Source: an uncultured Oscillospiraceae bacterium
GTDB taxonomy: Bacteria; Bacillota; Clostridia; Oscillospirales; Oscillospiraceae
Assembly: GCA_910584045.1 (NCBI GenBank)
Contig: CAJTYO010000012.1
Span: 1 to 61,379, forward strand
Direction of reading: 5' to 3'
DNA: 61,379 nt
In this document: positions 1 to 9,000 of the stretch, piece by piece
Layout of the letters: each line of letters begins with the position of its first letter
Numbering within the stretch: position 1 is the first letter of the stretch
The notes under the pieces: generated by a model
The model's input: only the letters and a program-made list of their open reading frames with translations
Told to the model about the DNA's origin: nothing
Databases searched by the model: none
Translations under genes and position numbers: made by a program

Positions 1-38
1 CGCGGCCGGAGCATAGAAAGGAAATAGAGGTATTTGAT

Positions 39-1013
39 ATGGGAAATGTACTTGACATGCATGACTTTATTGGCACAGCACAGGGGGATAAGGCCCACAT
101 GTTGGGAAAGTTTTTGTACTTCTCCCTAGCGAACCTTCTGGTAGAGAAAGAGGCCCTGTCCAAGCTGTGCGATGACCTGGGCATCCCTTATTCCGGCAGC
201 AAGCGGCTCTCCGTGGCCGATGCCTTCCGCTCCGCCACCGGCGACATCCGGGAGCGGGTCGCGGTGACCAGCCAGGGCGAGTCCAATATCTATCTGGCCT
301 ACTGCCGGGACAACAAACGTGAGAGCGGCATCCTCTCCAGAGAACTGGTGAAGGAGACGCTGAACCGGCAGACCAACCAGTATGAGAAACTGGCGAACAT
401 CAGCTACGACAAGGCGGACAATGCTTTTCGCTGTGAGAATCTTGTTCCGGATGCCGACATCGACGTGCGCTCCTGCTGCCGCAGGGCGGAGGAGTTGTTC
501 GAGCTGTATCAGATCTGCGCCAACCGCAAGCACGTGGAGACGATCTGCTCCAGCTATCTGCGGGGCCTGGAGGCCACCAAGCTGAGCATCACCGGGCATA
601 TGTACTTTGTGCCACGGACATACATGGATGGGGTGGATGCCTTTGAGGACTTTATCACTCTCTTGGGCAAACTCAACAAGAACGGCGCGCCGCTGATGGT
701 AAACAGCTTCTACATCATTGACGATGAGAAGCAGCGGGGCAAAATGACCGAGGAGTTCTACGCGGCGGTGAAGAAGGAGATCGCCACCTACCAGGAGCGT
801 GTGGACTACCTTATCAAGTCTGGCAGCCAGAGCCCGGCGGTTATGGATCGCTGGGTGCTGAAGATTCAGGGATTGGAGGAAAAAAAGAAGCACTATGAGC
901 AGGTCCTCCGACGGGAGCTGGACGGGCTGGATGATGAGTTCAGTACGTTGAAGTTCTTGGCACAGGAGTTGCAGGTGAGGGCGCAGAATTTGAGAATCAA
1001 AAGGGCCGCTTAA
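39..1013 (+). CDS. DUF6744-like mobile-element protein
   Basis: A 324-residue soluble protein with no signal peptide or membrane segment. It resembles, from memory, the DUF6744 group of proteins found on conjugative elements and phages of Clostridia; the central segment (residues about 80-130, containing YLAYCRDNKRESGILSREL) and the charged C-terminal part (about 240-310, probably a coiled coil) fit that group. No enzymatic motif is visible and the function is unknown. The start at 39 follows GAAAGGAAATAGAGG. A strong terminator follows directly, so this is the last gene of a transcription unit that begins left of the window. Its composition is GC-richer than the MATE gene downstream. The family assignment is moderately sure, the reading frame very sure. 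Confidence 0.7.
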   Translation: MGNVLDMHDFIGTAQGDKAHMLGKFLYFSLANLLVEKEALSKLCDDLGIPYSGSKRLSVADAFRSATGDIRERVAVTSQGESNIYLAYCRDNKRESGILSRELVKETLNRQTNQYEKLANISYDKADNAFRCENLVPDADIDVRSCCRRAEELFELYQICANRKHVETICSSYLRGLEATKLSITGHMYFVPRTYMDGVDAFEDFITLLGKLNKNGAPLMVNSFYIIDDEKQRGKMTEEFYAAVKKEIATYQERVDYLIKSGSQSPAVMDRWVLKIQGLEEKKKHYEQVLRRELDGLDDEFSTLKFLAQELQVRAQNLRIKRAA

Positions 1014-1022
1014 GTTAACATG

Positions 1023-1063
1023 AAAAAGCGTAGGGAAGTCTTTGACCATCCCTGCGCTTTTTT
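1023..1063 (+). terminator. Rho-independent terminator after the DUF6744-like gene
   Basis: The arms 1024-1036 (AAAAGCGTAGGGA) and 1049-1061 (TCCCTGCGCTTTT) pair with one wobble around a 12-base loop, and the right arm runs into six T residues. It lies 10 bases after the stop codon. Confidence 0.85.
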
Positions 1064-1315
1064 GTCGAATCGGGAAATAGAAACACCTTCAAAGCCTCCA
1101 CCCTCCGATGCCCTTTTGTTTGAAAATTGGTTTCTCTGGCTCCGATGACACAGAAATCAATTTTGCAAACTAAAATCCAAAATTCGTTGTTCATCAGGTG
1201 AAGGGAAACTTTGAGTACCCTTTCTGGTGCCTCCTTTAGAAAAAGCTCTGTTTCAGAACCTAGCTTTTTGATGACTTTGATATAGTCGATATTTATACTA
1301 AAAATTGATTTCCGT

Positions 1316-1501
1316 GCCCCGATAACACGCCCGTCTCATAAATGTAATTTTGCACAAAGTTCAGGAGAGAGATGGGTCAGAAGAGGCCCTGAATAAGCTG
1401 TTATCCTCTGAAAATGCTCTTATTTTTAATGCGATGCCAATGCTTGGGAGGCAACATCTTGTGCAAGTTGTTGGTTTATGAGACGGGCGTGGCCCCGATA
1501 A
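1316..1501. mobile_element. 166-bp MITE with 17-bp terminal inverted repeats and 10-bp target duplication
   Basis: Positions 1326-1342 (CACGCCCGTCTCATAAA) and 1475-1491 (TTTATGAGACGGGCGTG) are perfect inverted repeats. The element 1326-1491 is flanked by identical 10-bp direct repeats GCCCCGATAA at 1316-1325 and 1492-1501. It is too short to code for a transposase, so it would be moved in trans. A 10-bp duplication and ends starting CAxGCCC are reminiscent of the IS231 branch of the IS4 family, but that family assignment is from memory and tentative. A second, shorter inverted repeat (TTGCACAA / TTGTGCAA) lies just inside the ends. The rest of 1064-1575 holds no supportable gene. Confidence 0.8.
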
Positions 1502-1529
1502 AAGTCAGTCTTGACAAATCGGGGTTTTT
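1493..1529 (+). terminator. Rho-independent terminator adjoining the MITE
   Basis: CCCCGAT (1493-1499) pairs with ATCGGGG (1518-1524), with an inner GTCA/TGAC stem (1504-1507, 1512-1515), followed by TTTTT. The left arm lies within the right copy of the MITE target duplication, so the element went into the terminator stem and the duplication kept the stem intact. Confidence 0.65.
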
Positions 1530-1576
1530 CTGTTATTTTTTTAATATGTTATCGGAGGACTTGTAATCGTAGGTAC

Positions 1577-1696
1577 AAGACCGGATAAGATAGCGAACAT
1601 ACGGTTGTCGGAGGGTTGCTCTTGCGTATGAGGGTGCCAGATAAGAAAACCGTTCATGTTCGTTTCTTATCCGGTCTTTCATTTTTGCGCAGGAGG
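1577..1696 (+). promoter_or_regulatory. Attenuator-like leader of the MATE gene
   Basis: Arms 1577-1590 (AAGACCGGATAAGA) and 1665-1678 (TCTTATCCGGTCTT) pair perfectly. An inner stem, 1594-1600 (CGAACAT) with 1656-1662 (ATGTTCG), and GGTT/AACC extend it. The right arm is followed by TTTCATTTTT, as in an intrinsic terminator. A competing hairpin, 1640-1648 (GATAAGAAA) with 1663-1671 (TTTCTTATC), would break the long stem. The ribosome site AGGAGG at 1691-1696 lies downstream of both. Two mutually exclusive stems ahead of an efflux gene suggest conditional termination. Several in-frame starts from 1616 (TTG, ATG) could also encode a short leader peptide, which would allow ribosome-stalling control. 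The ligand or trigger is not visible. Confidence 0.55.
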
Positions 1697-1702
1697 AACC
1701 GT

Positions 1703-3043
1703 ATGGATTTGTTGAACGGCAACATCAAACCGATTTATTTCAAGTATTTATCTGCCGCATTTGGTAGTGCATTAATTACCTCTGTGTATTCCGTTGCTGA
1801 TATGGCAATAGTTGGTCAATATCACGGTCCAGATGGAACAGCGACATTGGCTGTTGTTGCACCGATTTGGAATATCATTTACAGTTTTGGACTGCTGATG
1901 GGAATCGGTGGCTCTGTACTCTTTGGTATAGCTCGAGGTAAGGGCGGAGGAGACTCCAAACGAGCAAATGAGTATTTTACGACAGCAGTCGTTGGTTCGA
2001 TAATATTGTCAGCTCTGTCATGGATTGCATTGCTGCTATTTGAAGAACCGATTTTGGTGTTTTTCGGTGCAGACAGCAGTTTACTAGTACTGGCACGATC
2101 TTATTTGACACCTATTAAGGTAGTCGTACCATTTTTCCTGTTCAACCAGATGTTGGCAGCATTTCTGCGGAACGATAATCATCCTGGTCTGGCAACAGTA
2201 GGCGTCCTAGCTGGCGGCCTATTCAACGCTTTTGGCGATTATGTCTTTGTGTTCACTTTTAATATGGGAATCGGGGGTGCAGGTCTTGCAACAGCAATCG
2301 GTGCTGTGATCTCTTCTGTGGTTATGTTCTCTCATTTCTGGTCAAAGAAAAACTCACTATTTCTACTCAAGCCAACCAAAATTGTAGATGAGTTGAAAGA
2401 AATAACTATTTCTGGTTTTTCGGCATTCTTCATTGATGTTGCCATGGGCATCTTGACGGTACTGTTTAACCGACAGATCATGCGATACCTGGGGAGCAAT
2501 TCCCTGGCAATTTATGGCACAATTGTTACCGTAAGTACATTTGTTCAATGCTGCGCCTATAGTGTGGGGCAAGCGGCACAGCCTGTCATTTCCATCAATT
2601 TTGGTGCAGGGAAATGGGGGCGCATCAAGGAATCTCTGCGCTATGCGCTTTATTCTATTGCCATATTCAGTGCATTTTGGACGATCCTCAGTGTAGCTTT
2701 CCCCAATTTGTATATCTATCTATTTATGAAGCCCAACGAGACAATACTAAAGATGGCCCCTACGATTATCCGCAGTTATAGTCTTTCATTTATTTTGCTA
2801 CCCTTGAATATATTTTCTACCTACTATTTCCAAGTCCTGTTAAAACCTCGGACCGCTTTTTTAGTATCTGTATTCAGAGGATGTGTCATCAGCGGAGCAT
2901 TGATCAAGTTGCTTCCAATTGTGGCGGATCCGGATACCATTTGGTTCGCCATGCCGATTACAGAACTGTTTATCGCAATTTATGTGATAACTATGATTTT
3001 CAAATACACAAAAGAACTTCCGAGGGAGGAATATCGAATATGA
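1703..3043 (+). CDS. MATE family efflux transporter
   Basis: A 446-residue polytopic membrane protein of the multidrug and toxic compound extrusion family, which exports cationic drugs or metabolites using a sodium or proton gradient. About twelve hydrophobic segments are visible, in two repeated halves. The N-terminal stretch LITSVYSVADMAIVGQY is typical of the DinF/NorM-like branch in Clostridia. The start at 1703 follows AGGAGGAACCGT; an in-frame upstream start at 1616 would add 29 residues encoded by the leader hairpin and is less likely. The gene is clearly AT-richer than the glycan locus, with many AUA and UUA codons, which suggests separate acquisition. Its stop overlaps the start of the kinase-like stub downstream by four bases (ATGA). 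Confidence 0.9.
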   Translation: MDLLNGNIKPIYFKYLSAAFGSALITSVYSVADMAIVGQYHGPDGTATLAVVAPIWNIIYSFGLLMGIGGSVLFGIARGKGGGDSKRANEYFTTAVVGSIILSALSWIALLLFEEPILVFFGADSSLLVLARSYLTPIKVVVPFFLFNQMLAAFLRNDNHPGLATVGVLAGGLFNAFGDYVFVFTFNMGIGGAGLATAIGAVISSVVMFSHFWSKKNSLFLLKPTKIVDELKEITISGFSAFFIDVAMGILTVLFNRQIMRYLGSNSLAIYGTIVTVSTFVQCCAYSVGQAAQPVISINFGAGKWGRIKESLRYALYSIAIFSAFWTILSVAFPNLYIYLFMKPNETILKMAPTIIRSYSLSFILLPLNIFSTYYFQVLLKPRTAFLVSVFRGCVISGALIKLLPIVADPDTIWFAMPITELFIAIYVITMIFKYTKELPREEYRI

Positions 3044-3135
3044 ACAGAATCATCACAATTAGCCGGGGATTTGGCAGTAGCGGACGAGAGCTGATACTAA
3101 AATCTGCTCAAAAGATTTATTTTTTACAACAGTAA
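3040..3135 (+). pseudogene. Truncated cytidylate-kinase-like protein
   Basis: The first 18 residues (MNRIITISRGFGSSGREL) match the N-terminal phosphate-binding start of the cytidylate-kinase-like family, which often follows MATE genes in Clostridia. Frame and similarity end after about 24 residues, and a stop comes at residue 32, whereas intact members have about 200. The 4-base overlap with the MATE stop shows it was translationally coupled before truncation. The deletion end near 3110 marks a recombination junction. Confidence 0.65.
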
Positions 3136-3800
3136 AAATGCGAAATCTATTGGCGGGATAGGGTTTTGCTGTTTTGATTGCGTGCATAAAATTAAAGCTT
3201 TTAGGTTGAGATTAGTATATGGCGGCAAATGCCGCTCCGGTGAAATGATAAAGCAAACCAAAAGGCGCAGTATGGGCATTCCGTGCTGCGTCTTCATTCT
3301 TATTAGGTGATTGTGAAAGTCGGTACAAATAGTGCAAAAAAAGACTGACACAGCCCCGGCGAAGGAGCTGCAGGGAAGAGCCTATGGCAACCACGCCCTC
3401 ACAGGAAAGCCCGTGAGGAAACAGCGGGGTATGAGCGGCAGTTCAGGCGGTGAGGGAACGAATGCGGCGGAAAAGACTGCGTTGGCAAAGGACATCAGCT
3501 AAAACAACACAAAGGAGCTGGACAATACCAGCGAGGAATACTGTGATTCCAGACAAATTATCAGACTGTCAAAAAAGCCCTCCGCAGGAGTTTTCGCCAA
3601 AGGCGAAAATAAATTTTAAGTACTTTTTCGGCGGCATGTACGCCGAAAAAGTACTTTGCGGTCCGAACTCGGCCCGGTCCCCTTTCTCAAAAAAGTGGCG
3701 CAGCCATTTTTTTGACACGCAGAAATTATTTCTTTGTTTTCCGCTGATTTTGGGACCCAGCCCTGTTTTGAGGGGGCGCGGAGCAGGCCCTGCCCCAAAA
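3136..3800. other. Gene-free accessory stretch
   Basis: No convincing gene is seen. Frames up to 134 codons exist on both strands, but they show no recognisable family, no ribosome sites and low-complexity Arg/Ser/Pro composition. The segment around 3350-3540 has codon-like composition interrupted by stops and may be the debris of a mobile-element gene. The rest contains the palindromes described separately. It forms the junction between the efflux gene remnant and the glycan locus. Confidence 0.5.
3591..3656. repeat. Two adjacent perfect palindromes
   Basis: TTTTCGCC (3591-3598) pairs with GGCGAAAA (3602-3609) across a 3-base loop. AAGTACTTTTTCGGCG (3618-3633) pairs perfectly with CGCCGAAAAAGTACTT (3641-3656) across a 7-base loop. 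There is no clean T-tract on the plus side. They could be a bidirectional terminator, an interspersed palindromic repeat or a transposon end. Function unknown. Confidence 0.6.
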
Positions 3801-3855
3801 TTACCCGTTTTCAAGGCTTTTTACCCTATCACTTCTAAAATTATAAATGTATAAT
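3801..3855 (+). promoter_or_regulatory. Predicted response-regulator-dependent promoter, copy A
   Basis: Two TTACCC repeats (3801-3806 and 3821-3826) start 20 bp apart, about two helical turns. A poor -35 (TATCAC, 3827-3832) follows, then 17 bp and a perfect TATAAT (3850-3855). The same layout recurs at 11377-11431. Tandem direct sites next to a weak -35 fit activation by an AraC-type regulator, the obvious candidate being the one encoded at 36944. The similarity to copy B continues to about 3900, including the sequence around the start codon of the transporter gene, but here that ATG reads ATA. The probable target is the gene at 4042, 187 bases downstream of the -10. Confidence 0.5.
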
Positions 3856-4041
3856 TTATACAAAAGCAACGCAAAGGAGGGCGCTATTTTGATATAAAAA
3901 GAATCATTGCGTCTGTTATCCTACACCATCGGGACAGCGCGGGATAACACTCTGGGGCAAATCAGTTGATGGTATCTATGTGCGTACAAACCGTCAGATT
4001 CACAAATTCTGAGACATTAAAGACCAGATAGGAGTGACTAC

Positions 4042-5904
4042 ATGAAAAAAGCTATCCAAAGCCTGCTTCCCATTGTATTGATGATATGCACGGTGTTTAG
4101 TTTGCTCAATCTTCCGGCTCTGGCGGCGGAGTCGGAGCGCAACGCAGCCCCATGGGACATCTCTGAGACTGACGAAAGCGGCAATGTTACCGCTTGGTAT
4201 GAGGGAGACGCTGACAGCGGCTACATACTTCATATTGACGGTAATGGCCGTATGACGGCATCTTTCCGGGATGCCGCCGGCCCCTGGGAAAATATCAAGC
4301 AAAACATCATCAAGGTAATCGTGGGGGAAGGCATAACCAACGTAGGCGCTTACGCCTTCAACTTCTGCAGGCGTCTTTCTGAGGTCACGCTGCCGGAGAG
4401 TTTGACCGAAATCGGAACTTACGCCTTCCACTCAACGGGCGTCAAGCATCTGGTGATTCCCGCCGGTGTAAACAAAATTGGCCGAATGATCGCTACACCC
4501 AATACCTATTATGAAGTGCTGGGCAATCCGGCTGAGGTAAATGATCACGCGTTCTCCACTTCGCTGGTATCAGCCATAGATACGGCCACGGCTAACGCCT
4601 TGAACGGTAAGACCAACGTATCTGCGCTTATCGTGCTGAACGGAGGCGCTTATGGCGAAAAAGAAGGCAGTCTGGAGAACCGCGCCTATGGCTTGACCGA
4701 ACCGGTAAGAGCCGGCTATACATTCAAGGGCTGGTACCGCGATGCTGCTCTTACCAAGCCCTGTAAGATCAGCGAGGATGGCCGTGCTATCGTTCATATC
4801 AATCACGTCTATTATGCGAAGTGGGTGGAGGGTACAGAGCCTGTATCATATACCGTAACATTTGACAGTCAGGGCGGCAGCGCTGTGACGAGCCAGACAG
4901 TCACAGAGGGCGGAAAGGTGTCTGCACCTGCGGATCCCGTCCGCACGGGATATACCTTCGGCGGCTGGTTTACAGATCCGGGTTGCACAAAGGCGTGGAG
5001 CTTTGACAGCGCTGTGACGGGTGATCTGACGCTCTATGCCAAGTGGACCGAGACACAGCCCGGCAATCCGAATAACCCGGATACGCCCGTCTATCCCGGG
5101 CCCCCCGGTGGTCCTGGCACCCCCCCCAAGCCGGGTACGCCCAGCCCCCCCGGTACACCTGGCACCCCCGGCGCGCCGGGTGCCTCGGCAACACCGGAGG
5201 AAAAACCTGTCGTCGTTGAGAAAACGACCCTTGAAGGGAACAGCATTGTGAGCAAGAAAACCAGCGGCGGCGACGTGTCCATCACCGTTACCTCACCCAG
5301 CGGCGATGTAATGGTAAGCATGATTCTGCCGGCGAAGGTGCCTGCGGCGGAAAAGAAGTTCACCGATGTACCCGACAGCCACTATGCGGCGGAAGCCATC
5401 AGCCAAGCTGTATCCATGGGGCTCATCAACGGCGTGGGCAACAACAATTTTGGCCCGGAGACGCCTGTCAACCGCGCTATGTTTGCCGCGATCCTCTGCC
5501 GCATGGCGGGTATGGAGGGAAAGGAGTACGTCAACATCTTCACCGACGTTTCGACTGACCACTACGCCAAAAATGCCATTGCTTGGGCGAACAAACTAGG
5601 AGTTGTCAATGGCTACGGCAGCACTTTTGCCCCGGAGGCAAAGATCAAGCGCGAGGACATGGCGGTTATGCTGTACCGCTTCGCCAAGGCGCTTGGGATG
5701 GATGTCAGCAGTAATCCCGCTGTGCTGGCTGCCTTCAAGGACCGTGCTTCCATCAGCGGTTACGCCACGGAAGCTATGGCTTGGTGTGTTGGCAACGGCC
5801 TGCTCAACGGCACCGGCAACGGCGTCATTGATCCGGGCGCGTTCACCCGGCGCTGCGATGCCGTGCTGCTATTGCAGCGGTTTATGGACCTGGTTAAGAG
5901 CTAG
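4042..5904 (+). CDS. Secreted S-layer-homology protein with leucine-rich and InlB-type repeats
   Basis: A 620-residue exported protein anchored to the cell wall. A signal peptide covers residues 1 to about 29 (cleavage near ALAAES). It is followed by a short BspA-type leucine-rich region (about 85-150), two Listeria-Bacteroides (InlB B-like) repeats ending in YYAKW and LYAKW (about 195-335), a Pro/Gly-rich collagen-like linker (about 340-385), and three SLH domains (about 435-615; FTDVPDSHYAAEAI, FTDVSTDHYAKNAI and a diverged third). SLH domains bind pyruvylated secondary cell-wall polymers. The protein probably displays a binding module at the surface, perhaps helping capture the polysaccharide cut by the lyase encoded next. 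The start follows ATAGGAGTGACTAC. It shares a transcription direction and probably a promoter with the lyase gene. No catalytic motif is visible. Confidence 0.85.
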   Translation: MKKAIQSLLPIVLMICTVFSLLNLPALAAESERNAAPWDISETDESGNVTAWYEGDADSGYILHIDGNGRMTASFRDAAGPWENIKQNIIKVIVGEGITNVGAYAFNFCRRLSEVTLPESLTEIGTYAFHSTGVKHLVIPAGVNKIGRMIATPNTYYEVLGNPAEVNDHAFSTSLVSAIDTATANALNGKTNVSALIVLNGGAYGEKEGSLENRAYGLTEPVRAGYTFKGWYRDAALTKPCKISEDGRAIVHINHVYYAKWVEGTEPVSYTVTFDSQGGSAVTSQTVTEGGKVSAPADPVRTGYTFGGWFTDPGCTKAWSFDSAVTGDLTLYAKWTETQPGNPNNPDTPVYPGPPGGPGTPPKPGTPSPPGTPGTPGAPGASATPEEKPVVVEKTTLEGNSIVSKKTSGGDVSITVTSPSGDVMVSMILPAKVPAAEKKFTDVPDSHYAAEAISQAVSMGLINGVGNNNFGPETPVNRAMFAAILCRMAGMEGKEYVNIFTDVSTDHYAKNAIAWANKLGVVNGYGSTFAPEAKIKREDMAVMLYRFAKALGMDVSSNPAVLAAFKDRASISGYATEAMAWCVGNGLLNGTGNGVIDPGAFTRRCDAVLLLQRFMDLVKS

Positions 5905-5910
5905 GTGTGC

Positions 5911-5982
5911 GCTTGGATATCCAAGCGTCTCCCAAACGAAGGCGTTTGGGAGAATACCCGGTTGGATACCAAGTCTCCAACC
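5911..5982 (+). repeat. Three consecutive hairpins between the S-layer gene and the lyase gene
   Basis: The 107-base gap contains GCTTGGAT/ATCCAAGC (5911-5926, a perfect palindrome), TCTCCCAAACG / CGTTTGGGAGA (5928-5938 and 5943-5953, loop AAGG) and GGTTGGA / TCCAACC (5960-5966 and 5976-5982). None is followed by a T-tract, so they are more likely an RNA processing or stability element, or a protein-binding site, than a terminator. Confidence 0.6.
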
Positions 5983-6011
5983 AAAATTGATTGTAGCAGG
6001 GAGGAGCGTAA

Positions 6012-9000
6012 ATGAAAGCAACATATAAAACGTTGATAAAACGGGTGTTCTCGCTGGTGCTGACCGCCGTGATGATGGCGCAGACGGCAATTACGGTGCT
6101 GCCCCCAACTGCCCGCGCTGCGGAGGAGATCATCCCTGCGGTGACGGCAGAAGTGAGCAGTCCTTACGGAAATAAGCTGCAGCTGACAGATTATTTACCG
6201 AAGGTCATCGAGTACACCGATCCCATCAGCGGTTTTACCCATCCCGGCGTGGGTGTGACGAAAGAAATTCTGGAGAACATTCAGTATCAACTCCGGGCAG
6301 GCAATGAGCCGTGGAAATCTTATTTTGAGACTATGCTGCTGGATGCATGGTTTTCTGGTACGGAGGTAGGTCCGACCCGAAAAGGCGGAGATTTCAATAA
6401 CGGACATTTTATCTCGGATGCCAGCAGAGCCTATGCCCAAGCTGTGATGTACTTCGTCACTGGCAATAACGCCTACCGCAAAAATGCGCTGACCATTATC
6501 CGGCAGTATGAGGACATCGATCCGGAGTCTCTGACATACTTCACCGATGCCTGCATCCACACCGGTATCCCCACCAACAAGATGTGCATTGCGGCGGAGA
6601 TCATCCGGTACTCCACCTACCAAATTACAGACGGATATACCGAAGGAGATCTGAAGTGGACCGATGAGGACACCGAGAAGTTTATTTCCAACTTTCTCAG
6701 TCCTGAGGTGGCTGTGTTCCAATCCAGCCCTGACCGATTCATGAATCAGCATCTTTACAGCAATATGGGTATCATGTCCGCCTATCTGTTCATGGACGAT
6801 GCCGAGGGCTACAACAAATCGGTGGAGTGGTTTACCGTCAACCGCAACGCCCACGACCAGGGCTATAACGGCTCCATCAAGCGGCTGTTCCGCGAGATCA
6901 CCACCTTGGACTCCAGGGGCATGGCGGAGGGCAGCGGTCCTAGGATCGCTCCCGTGATCCAGCACGTGGAGATGGGCCGTGACCAAGCCCACGGCTGCGG
7001 CGATCTGACCAATGCCGCCATCCTCTCCCGGCTTATGCAGAGCCAGAATACAAAGGTAGACCCCGTCACCGGCACAGTATCCACGGCGGCCAACGCGGTG
7101 GACTGCTATGCCTTCCTCAATGACCGGTTGGTGAAGGGCGCCGACTTCTTCTTCCGCTATATGCTAGGCTATGATGTGGATTGGGAAATGGCACCCTATG
7201 CCATTGATGAAGACGGCATTGTCAAGGATGCCTACGAGAGTTTTGCCTCCCCCTACCGGGGCCGCTACAGCACCATCAACTTCTGGGATTTCTACACCTA
7301 CTACCGCTATACCAGGGGCATGACACCCCAGCAGATCAAGGCAGCGTACCCCTTCTTCTATGACGGCTATGCCCAGAAGACCTACACCACATGGGACAAC
7401 AAGGACGGCGGCGGCGACTTCTGGCTGTTCCTGCCCAAGGAAGCCCAAGGGGATACCTCCTTCATCCCCAACACCTCCCCAGCGGGTATCCTTGAGATCG
7501 AGCACCGGGGCAACGTGGTCTCTGGCAGGGCGACGGGGAGCGTCCAGACCGAGGGCGGCGTGACCTACGTTCACGCCGTTCCCTCCGCGGAGGGAACACG
7601 TATTGCCATGAACAGCGCCGGTATCGAGAGCGGCACCTTCCAGCTCCGCGTGCGCACCAAGGGCACAGCCAGGCTCTCCATGAGCGGCAGCGGAACAGAC
7701 GGCGTCTATTTACCGGATACCAATGGACAGTGGGCCAATGTCACCTATAAAAGGACCGGCGGCGAGGCTCTGGGCGATATGTACTTCTTCACCCTGTCCG
7801 AACTGGCGGCGGACGGCTATGTGGACGTGGACAAGCTCTATACCACACCCACGAATTCTGTCTCCTTTACCGGCGGACAGGAAACCTACCGCCTGATCAC
7901 CTACGCGGGCGCACCCTTCCGCATGACGTTCGGGGCGGAGCACGCCACCGGCTATAGCGGCGTCAACCTGCCGGAAGGTGCGAGCGTGAACGCCAATACC
8001 GGCGAGGTGACCTGGACACCTGCTGCGGGCGAGTATATCTTTTACATCCGAGCGGCAGGCACCGATTCCGTGGCGCTGAAGCGGATCGAGATCACTGCCT
8101 GCGCTGGCCGGGCCGAGGCGGTGGCTAGGATCAACAGCGGCTTCGACCGCAGCACTCCATATATCTCCGACAGCAGAAAAGCCTATGATCAGGCGTTGAC
8201 GGCAGTCAATGCGGCATTGGACAGCGGGAGTGACGCAGACTTTTCCGGACTGCTCACCGCCCTGAACGACGCGGTGAACGGACTGCGGCCGGTGTCCCCG
8301 CTGCTGAAGGACGACCCCCTCACTGATGGTACCTCTCTGGACTTCCGGGATATGAATCTGGGCAACCGCTCCACCTTCGGCCGCGACGATACCGGCGCGT
8401 GGCTGGACAACGAACCCGGTTCCTTCGTGGGCTTCTGGCTGGTGGAGGAGCAGGAGGGCGGCTTCAAGGGTAGCATCATGGACTTCGGGCCGGACTTCAG
8501 GATCTCCGTGAACAAGTTTGGCTTCCAGGCCCGGTCCGGCTTCTCTGACCGTCTGGCTGGTATGCAGGTGTTCGGCTCCAATGACCGGCAAAACTGGACA
8601 CAGCTCACCGTGGCGGAGGCTGCCTACCGGCAGGGCTATCAGACAGTGGACGTGGCTCCCCAGTACCACAACGAAGAGTATCGCTATCTGATGTTCAAAA
8701 AGACCACCGAGTATCCGGATGTACTCCACGACAGCATCGGCAGGCTCAATGAGTTCGGCGAGCTGCGCATCTGGGGCACCCGATATGAGACCGGCAACCT
8801 GATCGAGAGCATCTCCATGTCCTGCGAGTCGGAGAGCGGCGGACGGATCAAGATGGGTGACACCGTGAAGGTGGAGGTCCGGGGCCGGGCTGCGCTCAAC
8901 GGTCTGACGGTTAATATCAACGGCATCCAGGCCGCGATCACGGCGGGTTCAGAGAACCTGTATACCGCCACCGCCGTGATGCAGGCCTCCGATACCTGCA

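Noticed and set aside
1015..1194. 59-codon minus-strand frame, open further upstream to about 1320
   Set aside because: Runs through the terminator of the first gene, has no ribosome site and no family. A longer stop-free stretch is suggestive, but too weak to call.
5090..5200. Proline/glycine-rich repeats as possible tandem-repeat or phase-variable tract
   Set aside because: Coding linker in the S-layer protein. Runs of C and G are short and imperfect, so slip-strand switching is not supported.
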